A stretch of 64,000 nucleotides of DNA from Ischnura elegans (Eukaryota; Arthropoda; Insecta; Odonata; Coenagrionidae). The notes under the pieces were generated by a model that saw nothing but the letters and a program-made list of their open reading frames with translations, searched no databases and was not told the origin of the DNA. Shown here piece after piece: positions 20,875 through 32,469 of the stretch (its first letter is position 1; every line of letters starts with the position of its first letter). Location of the stretch: contig NW_025791658.1 of the NCBI RefSeq assembly GCF_921293095.1, positions 3,286,001 through 3,350,000 of the forward strand. Direction: 5' to 3'. The translations under genes and the position numbers were made by a program.

Positions 20875-20985
20875 CATTTCCTGCGAGTCAGCTGTCATCG
20901 AAACAAGAAGCTAAGGAAATTCCTGAAGATAGGATACTTAACCAGCAAGTAGTTAGGTCTATATGACTTAAAAGGTTTCAATAAA
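20875..20985. repeat. Dispersed 110-bp repeat, copy 1
   Basis: TGCGAGTCAGCTGTCA, then GCTAAGGAAATTCCTGAAGA and TAACCAG.AAGTAG, recurs at 23,395-23,505 with about a dozen differences. The nature of the parent repeat is unknown. Confidence 0.65.
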
Positions 20986-21013
20986 TAAAACTTGCATTCA
21001 GTTAAATATTTAA

Positions 21014-21622
21014 CACTAGAACAGCGGACGGGACTATTTTTGTCCCATCCCTCTTTGCAAATGTTTGCCATTCATGTACTAGTGGTTTGATCCCTTTGAA
21101 ATTTACCGACTTTTACTCATTTTTTATGCTCTTTTGGATGGTCGTATCGAAAATATTGTCCGATGTTTGGTTCGCGAGAAAAACGACGATTTACCCAGAA
21201 CCGTGGGATGGGACTTTTTTGTCCCATATGGGGAAAACATAAAATTTCAGTTTTTTTTGTACCCTTATTTTGTATTTAGCATAATAACAGTTTATTACGA
21301 AGGGGATCGATGCACAGATACCGTTATTCTGCCAGCTAGAAGCGCAGAAGGGAATAATCTGTGCACTGCGCCGGCCGCCTACTCATGCAGCGCCGGCCGC
21401 ATCACCTCTGCCCGGCGCAGGTCTGAGCTTGCAACCAACACCCTTCGCCTTGCAGCACATTTAAACATTAAATATTACTTAAACACGTGTTTTGTTCACA
21501 CAAGCCACAAAAAAAACCGTCATTTATACTTAAACATGACAGGATCAACGTATTTTGTCAATGGGACAAAAAAGTCCCATGCCGCGGTTTTGGAGGGGCT
21601 GGAAAGTTCAGCGGTTCTAGTG
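21014..21622. mobile_element. piggyBac-like TTAA MITE (CACTAGAACAGCGG ends)
   Basis: Perfect TTAA duplications at 21,010-13 and 21,623-26. Inverted termini are CACTAGAACAGCGG and GCGGTTCTAGTG. Subterminal GGGACTATTTTTGTCCCA is itself palindromic and recurs near the right end as GGGACAAAAAAGTCCCA. An open frame of 170 codons crosses it but has no piggyBac motif, so I do not treat it as a gene. Confidence 0.82.
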
Positions 21623-21704
21623 TTAAGCAATTCGTGTCCCATGTAATCTCTATTGCACTTATCCCTTGCTTTCTATGCTATTATTCGTGTCCTGATAAGC
21701 ACAA

Positions 21705-21900
21705 GCAACAAATTTGTAAACAATTCACCAAAGAAAAAAAGATAATAAGTTGTGTAAAAACAATTTTGAACATTTTGCCTTCAATCCACGTCTAAAATTA
21801 TATTGAAGAACATTTCCTGAATCGGTTATGTCATGTGAATCTTAACTACTTACGATAATTGGTGTTTTCCTCCCATTTTTAGCCCTATAATGGAAACTAC
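21705..21900. repeat. Dispersed repeat, copy 1
   Basis: AACAAATTTGTAAACAATTC through CATTTTTAGCCCT recurs at 25,745-25,940 with moderate divergence. Together with the 110-bp repeats at 20,875 and 23,395, this points to old duplication or shared repeats between 20.8-22 kb and 23.4-26 kb. Confidence 0.55.
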
Positions 21901-22364
21901 GACTCGTCATGAGCGATATTTAGCAAAAATTTGATATAAGAAGACAGTACTTGCAAATTATCTGTAAAACTATGTTTAGACCGCTGAATCTCATGGAAAA
22001 AGCAATATGAAATGCTTTAAATAGCCTGTATCTTATTCATTAACACCCATTTTTATTTCCAATCATGCGACTGTTATTACTTTTAAGGTTTAAATTCTGG
22101 GTCAGTGTGACCCAATACGGGTAGTTACGCAAACTTATCTCACATAACTACTTATAATAATAATATCAATCAATAATTCTGCATGTGGTATTAGATTTGA
22201 GAGCATTGGTTGCACTACCACCATTAGTTTGTGTACAAGTGCAACATTTGATAAGTTTTGAGGCGCATTCATCACGATACAAAAGAATCTTCAAGAGATC
22301 TTCGGCAAGAGAGACACAAGGGAAGACAAAATTGACAGAGAAAGTCTGAAAAATCGATAATAAT

Positions 22365-22762
22365 TATATGCAAACTATTGACCTGCATTGTTTCTGTACA
22401 AGAACCGAAAGGTTGAAGTGTAGCCCAAATGAAATGGGAATCGGAATTTACAATAAATTACCTAAGAAATTGAAAAATATGCAAAGTGCCAGTCTCCTCA
22501 AGGTAAAACTTAAAAAAGACTTTTTACTGGAAAAAATGTATTACTCTGTAAATGAATTCATGAGTGATGACTCTCTCGAGTCTTAAAGTATTTCTATTTC
22601 CATGTACAGTTTATACCACATGTGTAAAGTTGTCTGTGTTTTTAACATTTATTTTTTTTAATCCATGTAATATGTATCTAAATTCCTCTTTTTTCTGACG
22701 TGCCATTTATCGGTTATGCTTTTTATGTATCCGATCTATCATGGCAAATGAAGCATTATTAT
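22365..22762 (+). mobile_element. LINE 3' end (reverse-transcriptase C-terminal tail)
   Basis: The frame ending at 22,586 encodes GIGIYNKLPKKLKNMQSASL, then KVKLKKDFLLEKMYYSVNEF and a stop. The pattern 'G..iYNKLP..lK......FK.kLK.fLLe...YSv.EF' is the usual C-terminus of Jockey-like insect LINEs. An AT-rich 3' UTR with GACGTGCCATTTAT follows and ends near ATTATTATTA, just before the pogo MITE at 22,765. The same family appears at 59,165 and 60,218. Confidence 0.78.
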
Positions 22763-22764
22763 TA

Positions 22765-23384
22765 CAGTAGATTCCGTTTAATTGGGACATATCGGGACTT
22801 GTGCACTTTGCCCCAATTAAGCGGCCGCCCCAATTAGGCGAACTCTCTTGTACATGGGCATAAAAAAACTTTTAAATTGTAGAAAGAAGACTAAAGAACG
22901 TTTATAATGCAATCTAAGTTTATTAAACTATTAATTTTATTAATAAATCAGCGAGTTTAGTTAATTTATTATCATTTTTAAAATTTATAACAATTTAGTT
23001 AAAATATTTTTCACAGCCTCGGATGACGCTGAATGAATGTCTTTTACTAACAATAAGTCATGTTAAAGAAAAGTCCTATCCTCTTGCGGATAGTATAACA
23101 ACAAGAGCTTTCAAAATAGGGCAAGTATAGGAGAATTTGTGAAAAATAAGAGTAAATCAAAGGAGGAGAATATAAAAAAATAGTATTCTGAAAACAAAAA
23201 ATTATAATTTCGTCGCGAGTATAGAGTTTATGTCGCCGACTCATGGCCCAATAAAGTGGCATGCTGTCCCAATTATGCGGAGAATACTCTGAGATATTCC
23301 TCTATTGGGTTCCGTTCTTCAAGATCTGCCCCAATTAAGCGGCTGCCCCAAGTAACCGGTGGACCCATTATACAGAATCTACTG
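22765..23384 (+). mobile_element. pogo-like MITE B, copy 1
   Basis: TA flanks, left end CAGTAGATTCCGTTTAATTG and right end ATACAGAATCTACTG. CCCCAATTAAGCGG-type motifs are repeated subterminally at both ends. No coding capacity; 620 bp. A second, inverted copy is at 32,470-33,718. Confidence 0.88.
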
Positions 23385-23394
23385 TATTATTATT

Positions 23395-23505
23395 ATTCAT
23401 TCGATGCGAGTCAGCTGTCACGGAAACAGGGTGCTAAGGAAATTCCTGAAGATAGGATAATTAACCAGTGAGTAGCTAAGTCTGTAGGACCCAAAAGGTT
23501 TTTTA
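23395..23505. repeat. Dispersed 110-bp repeat, copy 2
   Basis: Counterpart of 20,875-20,985; shares GCTAAGGAAATTCCTGAAGA and ATTAACCAG. Confidence 0.65.
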
Positions 23506-23519
23506 GTAAACATGAAAAT

Positions 23520-24849
23520 CAGGAATGGCAATTGTAACTAAAAAAAAGTCAGTAAAAGCAGTAAAATTTCAATAGTTTCGTTCCCGGGAGTGAAATTCAG
23601 AAGCGAAACAGATTTGAATTGGATTAAATGGAATTGGATAAATGGAATAGGCATACTGGGTGGCTGTGTATGACCAGGTATTTCAATATTTCTGCAGAAT
23701 TTTGAACATTAAAATAATGCAAATGAAAAAAGGGTGCATAGGTAGGACATTAACCCGTCAACGCCCGCGGGTGCCATATGGCACCCAGTGCAGTGCCGAG
23801 CCAATACTCCTGCAATGCATTTAATATGTGAATTTTAGCGTACATTTCGGTGCACATACTTAGTAGAAGTTTTCCTCTATTATTCAGTCAGTTTGAATTG
23901 TTTTCATTGTGTTGGGCTCGTATGTATCATCTTTTTAAATGTGAAATATGTGTGATTTAAAAAAAGCTTTGGGTGCTGACGGGTTAAATACGGTTTTGAT
24001 TATCAGAAGGGTCACTGTACACTGTACCGGCACGCTAGTTGAAGCTGAACGAAAGTCAAAACCAGTGAAATTTAAATAGTTTCGTTCCCGGGAGAGAAAT
24101 GTAGAAACAAAACATAATTGAAAACGGGAGGCTTAACTCAGGGTCCAAACGAATGTGGAGTCTAAACTACCATACTTATCCGAAGACAGTCCATCCTTTT
24201 TTTCCAAAAATTCCCATCGTAAAAGTAAAGGGGGGGGATTGTATTCAAGCATATTTTTTTTAATGTTTCCCCAAAACTGAGGCCTCAACATTAGGGGGGG
24301 GGGGGGGACTATATTTGGAGAAATACAGTACTTTGGGTCGAAACTAAACTAAAACTCTCGGACGAAACAAAATGCAGATAATATTTCGCACCGGAGGGAC
24401 CACGTGCTTCACCTTCGAACGGTTTAGTTTCGACTACGAAGCGATCACGAAGTGTGGTTGAATGAAGTAGAGGTACATACTTCTCACTGCCATTAGATGC
24501 ATGGGGGACATTTATTGTTAGCACCAACAGGAGAAGAGTGAACGCTAACTGGCGATTTGATTTTTAAGCTCAATGTTTTTAAACTCTCTACGCGTACATC
24601 AAAAGTAATGGGTCGAAAATATCCCCTTTTATTCCCCTCCACTCAACTTTTGGGATCAAAACTAAATTATTAGCTGCGGAGTTTCGATTAAGATAGTTTT
24701 GTTCCGTGGAGTAAAGTTTCGTCCTAGGTCACATCTAAACTCCTTGATGATTTTAATTTTGTGCGGGAACGAAACTACACCTAGGCCTCGTATCGTTCCC
24801 CTCCTGGTCAAAACGAAACATTTTATTTTCGTTTCAATAGCCATCCCTG
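23520..24849. mobile_element. hAT-like element
   Basis: Ends CAGGAATGGCAATTG and CAATAGCCATCCCTG. 8-bp flanks are ATGAAAAT (23,512-19) and ATGAATAT (24,850-57), seven of eight matching. The interior repeats TTTCGTTCCCGGGAG-type blocks and many GAAAC/GTTTC words in both orientations. It contains the 230-bp TTAA MITE at 23,754-23,983. No transposase frame is recognisable. Confidence 0.72.
23754..23983. mobile_element. Short piggyBac-like TTAA MITE (CCCGTCAACGCCC ends)
   Basis: TTAA at 23,750-53 and 23,984-87. Termini are CCCGTCAACGCCC and GGGTGCTGACGGG in inverted orientation. 230 bp, non-coding, nested in the hAT-like element. Confidence 0.75.
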
Positions 24850-24985
24850 ATGAATATAAAAAAATTGCAAACGTGTTACCTTGAGGTACCTCATGAATAA
24901 AAGATGATCATATGTTGTTCATTGGAATATTATGCAGATGAATAGCATCAGTCATGTTCATTTAGCCCAGATTTAAGAGTGATGA

Positions 24986-25438
24986 AGTCTGAAACACACG
25001 ATCATTTTGTTTCGTAGCGAAAGTGATCACTATCGCGATTACTGCGCAAAATGATCGTCGCCGGCAATTGTTTTTTGCGATCGCGATGAGGATTCCCATC
25101 GCTATTTTTCATCACTCGTCCGGTCGCTTTTTCCGTTGCAAAAACCGTCACTTAAACCCCATATCAGCCAATCGGAACGCATTCCCCTAAGTAGCGATTG
25201 CAGCGCAACGTTTGACAATTGTGGGAATGACATAAACAAACAAACACGCTGTATATTTTCGTGATGCGGGTCCTATGACAACGAGCTGTGATATCGGAAA
25301 TGATTGGAAAGGCGACGGCGGGAGTGACCGTGTGTTTCAGAAAAATGATCACTAGAGCGATTGCTTTTCGCGACGGGAAAAGTGATCTCGATTGTGATCA
25401 CTTCCGCGACGAAAAAAAATGATCGTGTGATTCAGGCT
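24986..25438. mobile_element. GATCA-rich TIR MITE
   Basis: Inverted termini of about 50 bp: GTCTGAAACACACGATCATT on the left and, in reverse, GCCTGAATCACACGATCATT on the right. GTGATCAC/GCGATCGC words are dense throughout. A truncated relative is at 6,366-6,466. Target duplication is unclear and the superfamily unassigned. Confidence 0.7.
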
Positions 25439-25744
25439 TAATCGTGAGATAATGAATTTATTACTACAACAAGCCTACTTCCACAATCATTAATATCATT
25501 TTATCATAAGTTTAGGTCCTTACTAAAACTGAATAAAAACATTGGGCATTGTTTTGTAGTTTTTCCATCATCATGTTGCATTTAAAAAAAAGATGCATAA
25601 AAATCGTCAAAAAGATTGTTTAAAAAAAAATGATTCATGTTGATAGAGATAAAATTTCGTACAACAATAGAAAAGACATGTAATTTACGTAAAATATATA
25701 TCATAATTTAAAACACAAAAACTAATAATACTAAATGATAAACC

Positions 25745-25940
25745 CCTAGCAACAAATTTGTAAACAATTCAACAAAAAAAGAGCTGATAATTTGTGTACA
25801 AAAACAATTAGATATGTGTTGCCTTTAATCCATTAAGCAAAATTATATCGAAATACATTTTCTATTTTGATTATTATTGGTGAACCTTTTCTACCTATGA
25901 CAACTGGTGTATTCATCCCTCTTTTAGCCCTGATGGAGGA
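25745..25940. repeat. Dispersed repeat, copy 2
   Basis: Counterpart of 21,705-21,900: AACAAATTTGTAAACAATTC and the CTTTTAGCCCT end are shared. Confidence 0.55.
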
Positions 25941-27519
25941 AATTACTATTTCAAAAACATCGGACAAATAGCTTTTCTTTTTTCATTTTTGATAAGGACC
26001 TAAACTTTGAAATAAATAATATTATTGTTAAAAGACAACCAGAAATCTGCCAATTCAATTACCTATTATGTACATTATTACAAGTCGTAAGAAATTATGT
26101 ATTGCTTTCGGTAAAGACAAAATTCCTTCATCTTGATAAAGTCTGGCCTATTCCAAGAAATCCACAAACAACAAGATACTACAATGGTACTCCATAGAAA
26201 AACTATTTCTGTTAACAATAATTGGTTCTCAGTTAGAAATCGCCGTTGCTTCATGTAAAAATATGCAAGAATTCTATTTTTAAATAGGTATTTTATACAA
26301 AGGCTTTGCTCAAAACAACAATGTTAGTGATACAGAATATTCTGTTAATTCTCTCCCATTTCCGTTTCCTCTGCTACTCTATAATTTTATATATACTCCA
26401 CTACGTAAGTTGTGTGATGTTTTTGGTGATAATTATCGATAAGACATTTACGATTTGTTCAACTTGGTTTCATCTTCACATTGAACTAACTGCTATAGAC
26501 TATTAATTTCCATAGCTTACGACATTGCCAGTAAAAAATTGACTGAATGAAAATATCAATCGGCCAGAGTTGTGATAAAAAGTTTGTCGATGTTAAAAAA
26601 AATGAATTTAAACATATCAATTTAGTGCTTATTTAGACACCCACTAAACAGTATGTACAACCTGTTAACTATTTCATGCGTTTACATTTACATTACTTGT
26701 AATCAAAGCTTAAGCAATGGCATGGATCATTATAGAGTTCCAGAAACTAGGGATGGGTCGTATCTACAATTTTGGCCGGAGCTTTAAATTTAATGAGATA
26801 CCCTGCATTTGCACACGTTGCACTGTGAGCCTAAAGCACCATACAAATAGGTGGAGGTTTCCGTGCAATAACTTCCGTTCCAATATGTACTGTAAAAAAA
26901 ATAAAAATCCACTAACTCATAGTTAACTTTGTGGTATTCCATTATATTTTTTCTTGGATATTACACAATTACTTATACCACTTGTTTTTTTTTATTCTCT
27001 CTCACTTATTTTTGGGCGCCGAAGGGTTAATCGTCATATCAATATGGATATATCAATCACTACAAAAATCAATAGGGTTTCGTTCCAAGAAAGAATGCAT
27101 AAGGCGGTTGCCGTGAGTTATGGTAAATAAAGTTTTGCCAACAATTACAATGTTTTAATACAACCAAATGGTATATTAAGAGCTATCGTCATATTCTCCG
27201 AGAAAGCTGTGATAAAGAAGAAATCACTTGGCTTAACTTGTCCTATTTAAAACATAAAAATGACAAATCACGGGAGAATGACGCCATTTTTAAGTAATTC
27301 TCACAGGGAAATCCGTAAAACGTTGATTTTCATTCAAATGGCACTGTTTTTTGAAATGCAGAGCTCATTTTCTTGATGTGATAAGTGTTCACGAAGACGA
27401 TCCTACGTGAACTTCCGAAAGTAATTGTAATTATGACGATTTTTCAACACAGTGCAAATACCCCTATTGCTTTTATCTACTTGCCTAGTTAACACGTTTT
27501 CCTGGATAGTACGTTTAAT
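25941..27519. other. No recognisable gene; one orphan TTAA terminus
   Basis: AT-rich. At 27,012-27,029, GGGCGCCGAAGGG followed by TTAA resembles a piggyBac-like right end, but I find no matching left end. Otherwise nothing. Confidence 0.4.
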
Positions 27520-27560
27520 TTTTGCGGTCCTTCAAGAAACGTACTAACCAAGTTCTACTG
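27520..27560. mobile_element. Orphan pogo-like terminus
   Basis: AAGAAACGTACTAACCAAGT then TCTACTG and TA is the form of a pogo MITE right end. No left counterpart is seen nearby. Confidence 0.4.
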
Positions 27561-28207
27561 TATTACACATTCGTGACCTTGTTTTCAAGTGAAAAAAACT
27601 TTTTTTGATGCTCTTTACAATGCTGGCACAACACAAGTTTCTATGGTGTTTCTTTGATTAAATATGAATTTTTAAAGTTGTGGTATTCCTTTTGTATTGC
27701 CTTGTATATTGTTTGATTTGTGTAAATTATGAACAATATAAGAAATAGAAGTGAAAGTTAGGATTATTCGTATTTCACAATTATTCGTGCCACCTTACCC
27801 TGTCTATATTAGCCTGGATAATTAGGAGTTTACTGCCATTAATATGTGATTCCAAGCCTTGTTTCTTAACAAAAAAATTTTTTTATACACTAAATAAGTT
27901 CAAATTTATTTTTCATCAGCAAAAAATGTCAGAACAACACAAAATGGGATTCCCTTAACAGTCAGTCCTCCACATTGGATTGACCCATTAGCGAATAGCG
28001 TCCGATATATCGGAGGCGCGTATTTAATTTTTTTTCTGGGTTCCAGTTGACTTGTGCTACATTTTGATACTGCATAAAGTTCAAATGGATGCCTGTATTC
28101 ACCGCCCTGCTAATATTTTTGTTTATTCCCTGAATTTATCGACTTGAGAAGCATTTATGTGAGACACGGTATTGAAAGAGTTTTCAGTCACCCGCATGGG
28201 GTGAGTA

Positions 28208-28960
28208 CAGTGAGTCCTCGTTCTACGTCACCCCGTTTAACGTCATTTCGCGATAACGTCACGAAAATTTTGAGACCGTCATTCGTTCATCGCACCTACG
28301 CTTTGCGATAACGTCAAGTCTTTCAAATTTGTGCGGCGGATGTTACAGGTTGTTCGTTTTGCGGGCGGTAATATAGTCAGTCTAAACGAAGTGTAAAACG
28401 GTGTGTTTTTACTCTTAATTGCGATTACGGTTTTAGCAAAAATTTCTGCAAAATGAATTCTTACGTAGGTGCGCAAGGTTTTACTTGACATAATGGTTTT
28501 CAGGAACCAAAAAAGTGATTTCAAGGCATTTTTCTGTGTAGAACTCGGAGATTTTATCGTCACTTTTTTTGCAGAGTTCACAATAATTTTGGTTCCTGTA
28601 ACTGCGACGATGTTTAAGCGATGATGATGCCCAGGCGACGCTCGCCCGGGCGACCACCATAGCGAAGCCGAAAAGCAAATGCTGGAAGATACAAAAATGG
28701 AGGATTTACGTCACTGCTGCTATTGTCGTCGATGAAGACAGGAACTCATATTTATGCCATAGTTTGGCATTCCCACCGTAAAAAATGCCCCAGATATGAT
28801 ACGCTACGCTAACATTTTTTTCGCTTGGGAATTGTGAAGTTTAGGAGCTGATATTCACTTTTTACATTGTTTTTATGGGATATTATGCTTCGATTAACGT
28901 CATTTCGTTTATCGTCACATTTTTCAGGAACGGTAAGTGACGTTAAACGAGGACTCACTG
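28208..28960 (+). mobile_element. pogo-like MITE C, copy 1
   Basis: TA flanks. Ends CAGTGAGTCCTCGTTCTACG and GTTAAACGAGGACTCACTG; subterminal ACGTCA motifs are repeated (CGTTTAACGTCATTTCGCGA). 753 bp. Short antisense frames of 65-100 codons have no transposase motifs. An inverted second copy is at 51,444-52,290. Confidence 0.88.
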
Positions 28961-28962
28961 TA

Positions 28963-30250
28963 AATTATTTTTTATTATAGTATTTTGCTCAATATGTTGA
29001 TAACTTTTATCTCATTTTTCTTCTAAAGGTTGATCTTTTAATTTCCAATATTATCAAGTTTTTCTGTACTATTTTGAATCTGTAAAAAGCACTGACAAAT
29101 GACCGTCCGATATATCGAACGGGCTGTATTATTTTCACCATTGATTGTAAAAATTTAAGAATTGCGGAAATATATTAAAATAAACCTTATCAGCCAGAAT
29201 AATTACTTTCTAAATGAATATTTGACAAAAATAACTTTATGCACTGTAGTGGTTAGTGTAGATTTTTAAGATGTTGGATTAACCCAGGCTTTAGACATGA
29301 GACCTCTTGGTTAGTGGCCAAGAGATCTACCCACTAGTTTTATAAGTATACAGAACATAATGGTCCTAGAGTTGAATTCATGTGGATTCCTAAAATTAAG
29401 AAACTAGAAAGGTTAACCGAATTCTACGTAATATGTCGTTTGAAATCTTCGCCATACAACCGATTTGGCGCGTCTTTGAGTGAGGTGTATCTCAGTATGT
29501 AGTTAGTGTAAAATATCAAGAGAGTGGGTCCTTATCGGGACTCATACTATGAGGGGGGTGGGGATGGAGCACAGAGAGAAGTTACCCCGAGCTGGATGGG
29601 TCACTCAGTCACAATATGAGTAATGCTTTAGTGTTTATAAAACTTCAAAATCACAAAACCAGTGTCTGACGTGTACATCAAAATGGTACTTTATTTCTTA
29701 AAAAAAAAAACAAGCCTTGAATAAAATCTTCAAAATAATAGGAGCGTCTTAATTGCTTACCTCCAAAATAAATTACAGAAAAAGTCCAAAAGTGGTCGTT
29801 AGCTGTCTTTAAAGAGTATCTATTTGAGTGGCCTTCGGAAAATTTGCTAATTGGAGCATTGTCGGAAAAATATTACAAATGACGACAGTGAAAGTGTCAA
29901 AGGCAATTGGCACCTGCCAATGAGAAGAGGCCTTATAAAGAAGGGAGCTATCGCCACCTCCGATAACAAACAACATTTCATCCTCAAAACAGGAGTAAAC
30001 TGGACACAAAAAATATAATAATAATAATAATAATAATATTAATCAACTATACACAATCATTCAACCATGTCAACGATTTAAAAAAATAATAAAAAATCCA
30101 TTAATGGCAGAATTTATTATCCTCTAACCTCCTTCGCAGGCTTGTCGGAGCGGGAAAAAGTTAAGACAACAAGCCTGCCAACTACTCAATAGACTCCTCT
30201 ATGTTTTCTTTAGCTGCTGACTGGGGAAAGGAAGGCTGACCGCACCACGC
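28963..30250. other. Last TMEM65 3' flank; no other gene recognised
   Basis: AT-rich sequence downstream (in minus orientation) of the TMEM65 stop codon, which would include its 3' UTR. A TAA microsatellite lies at 30,018-30,040. No single polyadenylation site can be chosen with confidence. Confidence 0.45.
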
Positions 30251-30409
30251 CTATGTTGGTAGCACTGCCACCTGGATCCCGGTCCCTACTGGTGATTCTT
30301 CCGCCTCTTTTGTCGTCAGCGGCTTCGGCACTTCCTTGTCCGGCGTCGGCAGGAACCAGAGTGGGACCATGCCCAGGAGACACCCCAGTGTCACGCCGTA
30401 CGCACGACC
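30251..30409 (-). CDS. TMEM65: TMEM65-like protein, last coding exon
   Basis: TMEM65 is a small multi-pass protein of the mitochondrial inner membrane, reported to take part in mitochondrial Na+/Ca2+ handling. This exon encodes GRAYGVTLGCLLGMVPLWFL, the last transmembrane segment, then a polar tail PTPDKEVPKPL...AVLPT and stop (TAG, minus strand, 30,253-30,251). The segment is homologous to the 'LGKAVGVTIGCILGMFPLIF' part of vertebrate TMEM65. The acceptor is CTACAG at 30,415-30,410. The preceding exon ends in phase 0 (AAC TTG), giving NL|GRAYG, so frame and homology agree. The tail after the membrane segment is longer and more acidic than in vertebrates. The intron to the previous exon is about 3.4 kb and full of MITEs. 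Confidence 0.92.
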   Translation of the reverse strand, partial: GRAYGVTLGCLLGMVPLWFLPTPDKEVPKPLTTKEAEESPVGTGIQVAVLPT

Positions 30410-30437
30410 CTGTAGACAAAGAGAGGACAAAGATTAA

Positions 30438-30620
30438 CCCCTTGCCCCGTAATGACGATTCTATCTCGTCAAGAACTTTCGAGGCAAAACCGTGCAATGA
30501 CGAGTGTATCTTGTCATCGGATTTTCATGATTTCAGCACTATTTAGAGGAAAAATATAATTATTTTGAAAACTTGCACATTTTAAAACGTACATAGTGTA
30601 ACGCTTTTTATTCTCTCTTG
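30438..30620 (+). mobile_element. Left part of a piggyBac-like TTAA element (CCCCTTGC family)
   Basis: TTAA (30,434-37) followed by CCCCTTGCCCCGTAATGACG with repeated GACGAG.TATCTCGTCA words. It matches the reverse of 62,700-62,943. The right end is missing. It lies in the last TMEM65 intron, only 24 bases upstream of the final exon, where it may contribute the polypyrimidine region. Confidence 0.6.
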
Positions 30621-30742
30621 AACGCACTTACAAATATTTTTATTGCACTTTATAAACAAACTCGTGAGCAAAGAGACAACCGTACGCCACAACTATCACA
30701 ATCCAACTGAGAATGTTTATAAATGTAATTACATTTGTATTG

Positions 30743-30810
30743 TCTACTAATAAATGTACATCCTCACACTAAAAGATGCACATTGCATGTACATTTATTA
30801 GTGTGAGGAT
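30743..30810. repeat. Two interleaved inverted repeats
   Basis: CTAATAAATGTACAT and CCTCACACTA are followed, after a short spacer, by ATGTACATTTATTAG and TAGTGTGAGG. The two hairpins overlap, so they are mutually exclusive or pseudoknot-like. Confidence 0.7.
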
Positions 30811-31051
30811 TTTATTGTTTACATTTTTAAAGATTGTTTTCTTATCTTCGTTGCCTCAATGAAAATATTTTTATTACATTTTTTCAATAATAATAAGTGC
30901 TGAAAGGGGTGGGAAATGAAGCAAGAGCTATATAATAACCTTTCCAAGGGCGGTTTTGCATTTATTTGTTCTCTCTAGGTATATTAGGGTTTTGCAAGTG
31001 TAAATTGTCTTCTGTAGGGTTGGGGACAGAATAATGGCATTTAAATAACTA

Positions 31052-31634
31052 CAGTGCAACCTCGATATAACGACACCCCACGGTGCACTAATAAACACTC
31101 GCTATAGCAAATTGTCGCTTTACCGGAGGTGGAGCAAATAATAGCCAATATACCTGTTGCGAACAGATATACAGGAACAGGAGTGGTGTGGCGACAGATA
31201 AACATCTATCCGATAAACGTAAGCATAAATCCAGACGAAAGGCGATGTTTTTTTGCATCACTAAATTTCCTTACTCAAATAACGACTAACTGTTCAAACA
31301 ATTTATAAGCGCCGCACTGAATAAAAATCATGCAAAGCATTGTTTCGTCAATCATTATATTTATCGAACGACAGTTTACCACATACATTTGAGACTGAGC
31401 ACTCCATTAACTTCATTTCTAACAGATCGCTAGCAATTACAGAGGTTAAGGAGTCTTGATGAAAGTCTTCTGGCGGTGAAACCCTCGCTATGGCGAGAGC
31501 CCACACCGAAAGGGTCTCGTAAAAACGAATTTTTTAACACGCCTATTATAGGGTCAAATGACTGTGCATCAGCTATCTCTCGTAATAGCGGGGGTGTCGC
31601 TATAGCCCGTACTCGCTTTAACGAGGTTCCACTG
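31052..31634 (+). mobile_element. pogo-like MITE D, copy 1
   Basis: TA flanks. Ends CAGTGCAACCTCGATATAAC and TTTAACGAGGTTCCACTG; CGCTATAGC motifs recur near both ends. 583 bp, non-coding. It is nearly identical to the inverted copy at 60,521-61,104. Confidence 0.9.
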
Positions 31635-31636
31635 TA

Positions 31637-32467
31637 ATTGAGAGGGAAATCCACCCTATATACAGATTATGCTTTCATTGGGAACGGAAATGGATCAGCT
31701 TGAGATAAGTAACAGGATGAAAAGTGGACAGAAACGTGGCGTCTAGCGTTAAAAATATAAACAATAAAATCATTGAAAAATAAAATAAACAAAGTTCCGC
31801 GGGTGAGGAGCGACTTCACCATCCTTACTTCAGTAGTCCATAACCAATGGGCCACTGCTGTCTTGAAGATGACAGGAAATACCGTATATATTACACAAAT
31901 CCATTATTTATGATTTATAATTGCTTTTTTCTCGAAAAATTACGAGAGGTGCGTCGCCTTGCTTCGGAATCTTGAATTGATAGCCATGATCTACCGAATC
32001 AGAAAATTTGAGCTCAATCGGCCACCCGAAGGTCGTGTATTCCTTTGTAGGACAGCAAACCCACATGCACACACATAAATTATTTTGATGAGAAACCATT
32101 CTTTATGATGATATATCGAAATGAAATTATACTGATAGGTCTCATTTTCTCCTTTGCTATTGACCGTACCAGTCCGAAATTTTCTGGGTAGTAGCTGACT
32201 GGTGATATGTATATATTTCCAGTTATATTAAAAGCTCCATGGCAACCATGGTTTTCACTTCATATCGATAATTAATTTCAATGTAAAGTAAATGGGGATA
32301 TACTCAAATCATTTCACATAAGATTCCTCATTTGCGAGATGAACGAAAATTTTAGCATATAATTATTATGACAGACGTCACATTTAGCAACGATGGACAT
32401 TCCGCTTCATCTATCATCCAGCAAGAAAAATAAAAATCGAAAATCCTGGGATTAGATTTTTCACAAT
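31637..32467. other. Intronic sequence, no recognisable element
   Basis: AT-rich intron of the TMEM65-like gene. No supported motif. Confidence 0.5.
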
Positions 32468-32469
32468 TA

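Noticed and set aside
21134..21646. 170-codon open frame as a piggyBac transposase
   Set aside because: No DDE or Cys-rich motifs; the frame runs across the MITE termini, including the TTAA site, so it is fortuitous.
30210..30497. 95-codon minus-strand frame and 97-codon plus-strand frame over the last TMEM65 exon
   Set aside because: Overlapping shadow frames; the spliced TMEM65 frame explains the coding signal.
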